Shown here piece after piece: positions 56,791 through 64,000 of a stretch of DNA of 64,000 nt. This stretch comes from Elymus sibiricus. Lineage: Eukaryota; Streptophyta; Magnoliopsida; Poales; Poaceae. The notes under the pieces were generated by a model. It was given only the letters and a program-made list of their open reading frames with translations, searched no databases and was not told where the DNA came from. The position numbers and the translations under genes are program-made. The DNA lies in the NCBI GenBank assembly GCA_039707655.1, contig CM077665.1:442431531-442495530 (forward strand). The letters are read 5' to 3'. How positions within the stretch are numbered: position 1 is the stretch's first letter; every line of letters starts with the position of its first letter.

Positions 56791-58800
56791 GAGATCGGTA
56801 GGATGCGAGAGGCGCGGGCCACGCGAGGCAAGCGCCGCGGGGGCTCCGCGCTAATCACGTCACGCTCCAGAGGGCCCCACGCGCCCCGTGGCTTGGGGGG
56901 CGCCGGCACAATCCTCAGGAGGCAGGGCCCCGCGAGGCCTCTGGGCGGCGGCTTGGCAGGTGCCCTGGGGCCTCCCAAGGCGGCTACATCAACACAATAC
57001 TCCTACGATCGCGCGGGGTGCGTTGCGCTCATGTTTGGGCCGCGGGAGCGCAATCCCAAGGTCACGCGGGGAGCAATGCACTCATGTTTGGGCCGTAGGG
57101 GCGCGCAACCGCGCCGAAAGGCGCGGGGTGACTCAGGAACTGAGTTGGGAACCCCTGAGCCTTGTGCTTGGGTGTTCGCCCAGCTATCTACAACCGTGAC
57201 ACTCTCACGTAATAATGAGCGGGTTGTATACGCCCGGAGCCCCCCGAGGACGCGGAGGGGTTCCCACCCACGCCCAAGTGGAAGCCCCATGCTCCGCGCT
57301 GGCGGACGACACGGTCCCCAAATGACTATGCCCACGCCTAGTGGAAGCCCTATGCTCCGCGTTGGGGGAAGACGAAGACTAGCTATTAGGTGCCGGACGC
57401 GGCTGTTCTTTGCTCTCTTTTGTAAACCGAATTTGCCATCTTTTTGAATGAAACTTGAACCTTTCGCGTCTTTGTTTGAAAAAGGGGTGGGGTTTTTTCT
57501 CCTTTGCAGTGTTCCTCGTTTTGCAATCTTGGCTTTAAAAGCTTAGCACCTACCAGTTTTCTCTCTCTCGTGCCCCGCGAGTGGGGGCTGGGTACGGTGT
57601 GCTCGCGAAAGCTTTGGCGCTCTAATCCTCGCACGGCGCTCTCGAGCGAGCCGGCAGGCGCATGTTGCCTCAGGCTCCCGCTGCTCGCACGTCAAGGGGG
57701 ACCCCTGGGCATTGCGACCCAGGGGCCGCACTAGTCAGGTAGCCCCTCGCCCCTTGGTCTCGTCCTGGTGATCCGGACGCTCCAACGGCGGTCGAGGTAT
57801 GTGCGGGATTGGGCCCTGCCGACGCAGAGCACAAAAGCGAGCAGGAAGGAAACGGGGCGCAAAGAGGAAATCACAGAATTCAAATGAAGTTAATACAAGC
57901 ACAGGCCGGCAGGCGCATGTTGCCTCAGGCCCCCGGCCACAGGAGCGCGCTTCCCCTGGCCTTGCCAGGCATTGCGACCCGACATACCAGCAGCGATGGA
58001 CCCTCGCTCGGGGGCTCCAGCCAAAATGGTCGCTTAAAGGAAGACGACCAGAGGAAGGGAAGTCATGATTCGGCTCGTTATCAAGAAATTCTAACTCTAC
58101 GTAAAGCACTTTTCAGCACCTTCGCGGAAAGCGGGGCCCTGAGGAAGCACCTCCGGAGGCCCTGATTCCTCGCCACCCCAGGAGCCTCACGAGCAATGGG
58201 CGCCTCTCGAAGCTGCAAAGCTGCCTAGTCCGCAAGGAAGAGGCCCCTTCGACAAGACCTCCAAGCAGCCCCGACGCCCTAGCTGCATCCCGCGACGCAG
58301 GAACCCGCCACATGAAGTAAAAGCAAAAGACGGCCTCCCGAGGATCGTCACTCCAAAGGCTTAGCTCTGGCGCACGAACATGAAGGAGATGACTCCTCCC
58401 GCGTGCGCTCGCGGGGCCGGCACGGCGCTACGAGAAAGGTAGACGACGCAGAAGAGGGAGAGTCGGGCTCTTGAGGCGCCGCCCCCGAGAGCCCGGCGCA
58501 GGCGCGGCCCGTGCCACCTCAGGACGTCAGCCTCGCGAGGTTCGAGCAGGCAGCCATCGCCAGGAGCTGATTGGTGCTCCTGCGAGACCCCCTGAGGGGA
58601 GCCCGGGATGAAGCGACGGGCTGGCGAGGCAAGTACGAGTACAAGGAGAAGGAAAACGAAAAACCTCGCAGAAGGAACGAGGACGCTTCGGGCACAGCAG
58701 GCGACTACTAATCAAAAGCAAAGGTATAATACAAATGTTTAACGCCCCCCCCCCAAGGGCCAAATGGTTCTTGATGCAATAGGAATGAAGAAAGCAGAGC
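56791..58800. other. Non-coding internal region of the Gypsy element
   Basis: GC-rich DNA with many stops, then a TGTAAACCGAATTTGCC...TGAATGAAACTTGAAC segment (57422-57455) of the kind found in the 3' half of plant Gypsy elements. Short similar blocks recur here (CCAAGTGGAAGCCCCATGCTCCGCG near 57275 and 57335). No pol gene. Confidence 0.5.
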
Positions 58801-59656
58801 TCAGGCAGAGGAGGCGCTATCTCCGTCGCGGCTCTTGAAGGTCTCGGCTCCGGAGCTGTCGCCTTCCTCGGAGGACGCCGCCTGGACAAACCGCTCGACC
58901 GGGGACTCCACGTGCTCGCGCACCTCGTCCCTGAGGGGCCTTCGGAGCTCTTCGGGCACCGGCTCAGTCGCGCGGGAGAGGTCGAGCGCGGGGGCGTGGC
59001 GGCGCAAGTTGGAGAAGACGCGCATCAGCGCGCTATCCAGAAGGTCGCGCGCGCTGGACTCGGCGTCCTCGTCCACCGGGGACACGCCGGACTCCAGCGC
59101 CTCCACCACCTTCAGGAAGAAGTGGAGGTAGCCCCCATCGCCGTGCGCACACGGCAGCGCGGGGGCTTCCCCGACGAACCGGCGGACCGCGCTGCCCGCA
59201 CGGTCCAGGTACTGCTTGGCGCGCTGCGCCTCCATCATCTTCGTGTGCGCGGCTTCGTCCCTGGCAGCCTCCACGGCGTTGGCGGCCCCCTCGACCTGGG
59301 CCTAGAGGGACGCCAGCTCCGCCTTGATGTCCTCCTCACCCCGAAGCGCGGCTTGGAGGGCGGCCTAGGTGTCCCGCAGCTGGGTCGTGAGCGCATCCAC
59401 CTCGCCCTGAAGCTCGTCGAGCCTGCGCTTCTTGGGCGTGGGCGCCCTGAAAGGAGCCGGCGATCAGACTCGGCGAGCCAGTCACGATTCGCAAGAACAG
59501 GCGAAGGCAATGACACACTTACTCATCAATGGCGGTCCAGCGCCGGCGCACCTGGACCGGCCTCGAAGGCTGATCCCCGCCGCCCCCGGGAGATGGTGGC
59601 GGCACCAGGGATCCTGCTCGCGCTCCAGCGTCGGCAGCGCTCCCCCCGGACGCCAT
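58801..59656 (-). pseudogene. Antisense coiled-coil gene remnant inside the Gypsy element, two exons
   Basis: On the minus strand an ATG at 59656 opens exon 1 (59656-59523, 44 codons plus 2 nt). It ends at a consensus donor GA|GTAAGT, and the intron ends CTCCTTTCAG at 59447. Exon 2 (59446-58801) continues in phase. The total is 260 codons with the stop. Exon 2 starts with a charged coiled coil (KKRRLDELQGEVDALTTQL) and ends in an acidic Ser-rich tail; residues in between include YLHFFLKVVEALESGV. Two in-frame TAG stops interrupt the coiled coil, each where CAG (Gln) fits. A TATA box (CCTATAAAC) lies at about 59755-59748, some 95 nt upstream of the ATG. Antisense genes of this sort are known in some plant Gypsy elements; the function is unknown. 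This copy is broken. Confidence 0.6.
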
Positions 59657-59747
59657 GAGAAGGAGAAAGGGAGAAGAAGGCGGTGTTCCTGCGAAGGTGG
59701 CGAACGGGAAGGTGTGCGAGGGTGGAACTGCCCCTCAGGTGAGGCGG

Positions 59748-59755
59748 GTTTATAG
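59748..59755 (-). promoter_or_regulatory. TATA box for the antisense gene
   Basis: Minus-strand CCTATAAAC about 95 nt upstream of the ATG at 59656, in otherwise GC-rich DNA. It supports independent transcription against the direction of the retrotransposon. Confidence 0.5.
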
Positions 59756-60145
59756 GCGCAACCGCGGTCCCTGAGGCGTCGTGGGGAGTGGAGGCGACGC
59801 GCGCTCCTCGGCGCCACGTGTCGTGTTCGATCCGCGGGCGGCTCTGTCCCGCGTCGCTTCATTCCCCTCGACGGGTCACTTCGGCGCAGGCTGGAGAGGA
59901 AGGACAACACAAGAGGGCCGCGTCAATCAAGGAAGGGCAATGATGGCCGACGCAGCATACCTACCCCACGTCGACTTGACTCGGGGTGGTTCCCGAGGCC
60001 CTGCGGAAGAGGAGGAGCCCCGCGACCCACCGGGCGCCACGCGTCAAGACTGGCCCGCAGGCGGTTGGGACCCGCGGCGTTTCGGCCATCCATCCTTAGC
60101 TTCGCCCCAAAGCCAGTCCAAGCACACCTCGGGCCCGGGGGCTAC

Positions 60146-61022
60146 TGTCGGCGTTCTGGGTTCGGGGGTACCCAGACCTGCCTGCCTGCGGCCCAGCGCG
60201 TGACCCACCACAGCGGCCCGGTGCGGCCTGGCGGCAAACCCCTCAAAACAAGGCCCTCGTGAGGGCCCCGGCCTCGTGAGGAGGACGACGCCAAGACCTC
60301 CAGAGGAGTGGCTTCCCCAGGTCGCCTCCTGAGGAGCGAAGATTCCTATGCAGGTACCCAGCCTCAGGAGGCTGCGATGACGTGAGCCATGACGACCAGG
60401 GCAGGCGGGCGCCAGCGGGCGTAGCAGAGACAGTTTCCCCTTTCGTTCTAAGGAAGCAAGGACGAGTCCGGGTTCCCAAGGACCCCTCCCCAAAGGTTTC
60501 CATTCCGGTGCAACGAGACCAAGACCACGGGCTCGGCAGGACGGATGTCATTGCCGAGCCCACCTCTGCGTCACGCCAGGAGCTTTGCAGGCGAAGACCA
60601 CCTTTAGTCAGGATAAGCTGTACCTCCTGTCCCCCTTCAAATTTGGCCGCTGTGGGATCCCTTCCCGCCTGTGCGATAAGGAAAGAGGACCAAGGCCCGC
60701 TATAAATAGGGACTAGCCTCCACCGTAGAGAAGGACCAGATCCACCCACACAAAAGAGCCCTCGCGAGGTCGCTCAACCACTGTACTAGTTCACCACAAA
60801 CCTCCTCGTGAGGCCAATCCACCAAAGCAGGAGTAGGGTTTTACACCGCAAGGTGGCCCGAACCTAGGTAAATCTCTCCGTGTTCATCTTCTTGCGTCCT
60901 CGAGCATCTTCGGCAAGGCGAGGTTGTGTAGTCGCCAGTTGAGTGGGATCGGAGGGCGAGCGCACCCCTGTGTTCGAACCTTTCTTGGGTCTGCGGAGCC
61001 CTAATTCCACAACTGCCAGCAG
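60146..61022 (+). repeat. Gypsy 3' LTR
   Basis: It starts TGTCGGCGTTCTGGG and ends about AATTCCACA(A). It differs from the 5' LTR at roughly 30 sites; its TATA box CTATAAATAG is at about 60700-60709. CTGCC follows at 61023. Confidence 0.8.
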
Positions 61023-61027
61023 CACAG

Positions 61028-61377
61028 AAGGATGACTTTCGTGGGAGAGTCGACAATGGCCGCCACAGACGTCACAAGGTGTCGAGGTACGACAATCTAT
61101 GGGACCGACAAAGTCCCTTTGCGGTTCAACTAACGGGATCGATGTGCACAAAGAGCGGAAACATCAGTCAACGCAACGGATTTACCCAGGTTCGAGCCAC
61201 CATGAAGTGTAAGACCCTACTTCTGCTTTGGTGGATTAATGGTACTTATGCCCTAGTTACAAGGAGCGCAGCTTGCCGGCAAGAGTGCTCGGGAGTGCAG
61301 CTACTACGTGCAAATGGGCAGGGAGTCGACCCTTGTAAAGGTTGCCATGGACCTCCTTTTATAGATTAAGAGGTTAC
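61028..61377 (-). repeat. LTR fragment of an unassigned retrotransposon
   Basis: On the minus strand it has a TATA box (CTATAAAAGG near 61365-61356) and, about 150 nt later, the GGTTCGAACCTGGGTAAATCC-like segment common in grass Gypsy LTRs (61200-61180). It is cut on the left by the Gypsy insertion at 61022 and on the right by the LTR at 61378. Confidence 0.55.
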
Positions 61378-61860
61378 TGAGGGAGTCCGGGACTAAGGGG
61401 TCCTCGGTCCGCCGGTCAATCTCTTATGGGCCGGATAGGTGGGCCGCTCTGTGACTGTTACTGGAGGGCCAAGCTATAGGGCGACTCCGTGTTTAGGAAG
61501 GAAACCTCCGATGCCTTGGTGTGTCCTCCAAGTCAAGATGGTAGATTCAGCATGTTTATTCCCTGATGGTAACCGACCATTTGTAACCCTAGGTATCCCT
61601 GATGTCTATATAAACCAGAGGGTCTTAGAGGGAGAGAACTATCACTATACTCATCTAGGGTTTAGTTCATCTGATATCGCGGTAGATCGACTTTGTAATT
61701 GTCATACACACATCAATACAATCAGGCAGGACATAGGGTTTTACCTCTTCGAGAGGGACCGAACCTGGGTAAACACTGTCTCCACTGTCCTGTTCCCCAT
61801 TGATCCAAGATGCACAGCTTGGGACCCCCTACCCGAGATCCACCGGTTTTGACGCCGGCA
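61378..61860 (+). repeat. 5' LTR of a second Gypsy element
   Basis: 483 bp from TGAGGGAGTCCGGGAC to GACGCCGGCA, TATA box TATATAAA at 61607-61614. It is followed by TTGGTGCTTTCTTTGAGAG, which I know as the start of the internal region of a Triticeae Gypsy family. Confidence 0.7.
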
Positions 61861-62530
61861 TTGGTGCTTTCTTTGAGAGTTTCGCTATGGGATCGCCGAA
61901 GGATCGATGGCTCGCCTAATCATCAGCAGTGACGTCTGCAACAAGGACGTTTTCGTCCCTGGACAGATCTTCGCGTTCGGCAGCATCGTGCTGCACGTTG
62001 ATCTGACCGGCCACCTTGGCCAGGTCGGAAGTTTCACCACTGATCAGGAGATCATGTTTGGGAACCTAGAGTTCGTCGCCGACTCCCGGGGAGATCTGGT
62101 CCTTACAGGGCTCACGGCCTCACCCGATGAGCCTGGGAATCCCGAAGCTTTAACTTTGGGCCTCCTGCTCGAGCCCGTCCCCGGGTCGATTCTTAACTTG
62201 GATCCGGCTTTGAGCTCGGATCCGATTATAGCGCCGAACACGAAGGGTTATCCCTGACCGAGCGCGCTCCCCATGCCGGCGCTCCAGAGGTCAACTCCGA
62301 AAGACTCTGGAAGACTAGTTCGGCTGACCTCTCGCTATTGAACGAGACACTGGCCCGGATCCAGACGATGAACATTGCGGGTGACCCGTCCTCGACCTAT
62401 GCTCAGATCGGTCTTGAGGCAGGCCACAGGGAATTTTACGTCACACCCACCACCCACTTGGTAGCCACTATCGAAGACTTAACCGATATGCTGGACTACA
62501 CCTGAGAGGAGGCCGAAGACATGGACGAAG
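61861..62530 (+). pseudogene. 5' gag fragment of the second Gypsy element, truncated
   Basis: An ATG at 61887 opens a frame that ends after ten codons. The main frame (ATG 61907 to stop 62255-62257, 116 residues) starts 20 nt later, so a small indel has probably shifted the start. The protein contains VFVPGQIFAFGSIVLHVDLTGHLG and an acidic leucine-rich end. After a further stop, gag-like sequence continues to about 62530, where a minus-strand element abuts it. No capsid zinc knuckle remains. Confidence 0.5.
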
Positions 62531-62903
62531 ATGTTTGTTTTATTCTCAACAATTTTCATCGCTCATACTCTCTTTTTTATGTGAAGTTATTACCCCCATG
62601 AGACAAGCACATGATTTTTCTATTTCTTCTTATATCCTGACTATGGTGTAGGATGCAATGAGGGTAAGGCACACGAACTCAACTAACTTTATTATATAAC
62701 CCTCACACTCGGTTACAATAATAAGTAGACCTCAAAGCAAAATACTAAGCGAAAACAAATCTGAAACTTTATTTCTGTAAACCATGAAATAACTAAGGAT
62801 CAAACTAAAATAAAAGATGATGGTAAAAAGTGATGATGATACGATACCGGGGCACCTCCCCCAAGCTTGGAACAAGCTAGGGGTGGTGCCCATACCCATG
62901 TAC
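62531..62903 (-). other. 3' untranslated part of the minus-strand Gypsy element
   Basis: AT-rich non-coding DNA downstream (on the minus strand) of the ORF at 62904-63329. It lacks an LTR: the element is truncated at about 62531 against the gag fragment of another element. Confidence 0.5.
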
Positions 62904-63329
62904 TCAAGTGTCCTCCTTGGGTGTTGGTGGTGGTGATGAAGTAGTGGTACCCTTCTTCTCCAGCTTACGCCTGAAGATGAAGTTTTCCTCTCTTAAATCA
63001 TTGTTTTCTTGCTCGAGCTTCAAGATCCTTTTGCATAAAGCTGCCTTGCTCTCCTGCAGAAAACGAGACGGGATAAATTGGATCTTAGATTTGTTTACTC
63101 TATTATGGAGGTTTGACTTCTTGAATTCCACATGCATATCTCCAGCTTGAGGTAGCGGATCTTCATCTTCATCCGAACTGGCATCTGGACTGGCATCTTC
63201 CATCTCCTCCAGATAGGTATCTTCCTCCTCTTCTGTGGACCATAGGTAGGGGTAAATATCCCCAAAGATCTTTGGGTCTGCCACATAGTGGGAGACATAG
63301 CTCTCTCCATCCGAATCTTGAGACGACAT
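62904..63329 (-). CDS. Accessory 141-residue ORF downstream of pol in a Gypsy element
   Basis: ATG-started, intact frame following the pol gene with a gap of 328 bp. Residues 30-58 are strongly acidic (TEEEEDTYLEEMED, then SSDEDED). Residues 105-128 look like a short coiled coil (RILKLEQENNDLREEN), and the C-terminus is Ser/Thr/Pro-rich. No membrane segment or catalytic motif is visible. The position is that of an extra ORF or env-like slot in plant Gypsy elements, but the protein does not look like an envelope. Function unknown. Confidence 0.6.
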   Translation of the reverse strand: MSSQDSDGESYVSHYVADPKIFGDIYPYLWSTEEEEDTYLEEMEDASPDASSDEDEDPLPQAGDMHVEFKKSNLHNRVNKSKIQFIPSRFLQESKAALCKRILKLEQENNDLREENFIFRRKLEKKGTTTSSPPPTPKEDT

Positions 63330-63657
63330 ATTCTCAGCTCTGCCAGAAAACAGCTCGAAACAAGAACAGAGGAGAAACTCGCGATGCGGTGGTCAAAACA
63401 TAGGGGAGTGTATATAATGATTTTTTCTAGGTCATAATACGTGTTCAGGAAGAAATCGGAGTCTGGGAGGCACACGAGGGCCCCACAAGCCATCAGGGCG
63501 TGGCCCAGGGGGGGCATGTTGGCTTGTGCCTCCCTCATGGGTCCCCCCGACTCCTTTTTATTTTTGGAAATTTTCCAAAACACAAAAACCAACAGAAACT
63601 ATTTTTTTGGAATTGTTGGAGTCGGTTTACTTATCGTACCACATACCTACCCGTTTT
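63330..63657 (-). other. Spacer between pol and the accessory ORF
   Basis: Non-coding. It contains a GC-rich block around 63465-63550 with partly inverted GGCACAAGCC/GGCTTGTGCC-type sequence resembling the LTR at 1950-2020. Confidence 0.4.
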
Positions 63658-64000
63658 TCAGGTTTCTGGAGTGTTCCGGAAGGCCTCCCGTATGTGTTCT
63701 TCCGGTGTTATAACTTGGATGACCTTAGTTTCCTCATTAATGGGTGTACCTGAAATATAATGCTTGATTCTTTGCCCATTCACCACTCTCGGGTTTTTGC
63801 CTTCGAAGTTATTAATTTTTATAGCACCGGAGCGGTAGACCTCTTCGACAACATATGGACCTTCCCATTTAGATAAGAGTTTTCCTACAAAAAATCTGAA
63901 ACGAGAATTGTACAAAAGCACAAGGTCTCCTACATTGAATTCCCGTTTTCGAATCCTTTTGTCATGCCATCTTTTAACCTTTTCTTTAAACAATTTGGCA
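63658..64000 (-). CDS. Gypsy polyprotein C-terminus (end of integrase), partial at the right edge
   Basis: The frame is open to the window edge and stops at 63658. It carries the basic KRWHDKR segment, then FNVGDLVLLYNSRF and LSKWEGPYVV, which together form the GPY/F module at the integrase C-terminus of Gypsy elements, where it helps bind DNA and choose the target. The leftmost start visible (63993) is a TTG; the true start is outside the window. The sequence is uninterrupted here, so the element may be fairly recent, although its 3' LTR is missing. Confidence 0.8.
   Translation of the reverse strand, partial: AKLFKEKVKRWHDKRIRKREFNVGDLVLLYNSRFRFFVGKLLSKWEGPYVVEEVYRSGAIKINNFEGKNPRVVNGQRIKHYISGTPINEETKVIQVITPEEHIREAFRNTPET

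Larger units (their letters stand above)
54708..61022 (+). mobile_element. Non-autonomous Gypsy-type LTR retrotransposon (TSD CTGCC)
   Basis: Two LTRs (54708-55574 and 60146-about 61022) enclose 4.57 kb. A TTTGGCGCGCCAGGTAGGGG primer-binding region follows the left LTR, and a GGGCCCGGGGGCTAC purine-rich tract precedes the right one. CTGCC flanks both ends (54703-54707, 61023-61027), with one ambiguous base at the right LTR end. The LTRs differ at about 30 positions, so the insertion is older than the Copia one. I find gag-like remnants but no protease, RT, RNase H or integrase, and an antisense gene remnant at 58801-59656. Superfamily is inferred from the primer-binding region and LTR style. 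Confidence 0.75.

Noticed and set aside
1..64000. tRNA, rRNA or miRNA genes
   Set aside because: No cloverleaf with A/B boxes or rRNA segment was recognised by eye. The long hairpins found belong to MITEs.

Overview
The window looks like intergenic and near-genic DNA from a large grass genome, most likely Triticeae (wheat, Aegilops, barley or rye). The reasons are the long Gypsy LTRs of the TGATACGTCT...TATCA type, the TGGCGCCGTTGCCGGGGA primer-binding site, Stowaway and hAT MITEs, and a GC-rich intronless C2H2 zinc-finger gene. I recognise no rRNA, tRNA or CRISPR. Host protein-coding content is one zinc-finger gene, present twice. Nearly everything else is transposable element, much of it nested.

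Layout. 1-3237: an LTR-like fragment, then the 3' end and 3' LTR of a Gypsy element (+). 3238-14642 and 22694-23590: a tandem array of decayed Mutator-like (MULE) transposase / plant-mobile-domain (PMD) pseudogenes on the minus strand. One array member is split by a non-autonomous Gypsy-like element (14643-22693, TSD CTACT), whose own LTR is split by a 4.57-kb LTR-like insertion (17553-22122, TSD CATAC). 23977-30486: a complete Copia element (TSD CTAGA) with a long polyprotein ORF. 30487-40057: low-copy-looking DNA with the zinc-finger gene (33773-34672, minus), a Stowaway MITE, a hAT MITE and a hAT element carrying a nested fold-back element. 40058-40951: a Gypsy LTR and primer-binding region.

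The main feature is a direct tandem duplication of exactly 14,650 bp: 26302-40951 is repeated at 40952-55601. The left breakpoint lies inside the Copia polyprotein and the right one just inside the Gypsy internal region, with a 2-bp GA overlap at the junction. Between the open reading frames of the two units I saw one substitution (A34351/T49001). It changes Ser108 to Thr in the zinc-finger protein, so the locus carries two almost identical repressor-type zinc-finger genes. The junction also joins a Gypsy LTR, with its TATA box, in frame to the Copia integrase-RT-RNase H.

54708-61022 is the full-length non-autonomous Gypsy element (TSD CTGCC) that supplied the right breakpoint. It carries degraded gag-like reading frames (+) and an antisense, apparently spliced coiled-coil pseudogene with its own TATA box. 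61028-64000 holds an LTR fragment (minus), another Gypsy LTR plus gag start (+), and the 3' part of a minus-strand Gypsy polyprotein that runs off the right edge. LTR divergence read by eye suggests the order: Gypsy 54708-61022 oldest (about 30 differences), then Copia (about 11), then the duplication.
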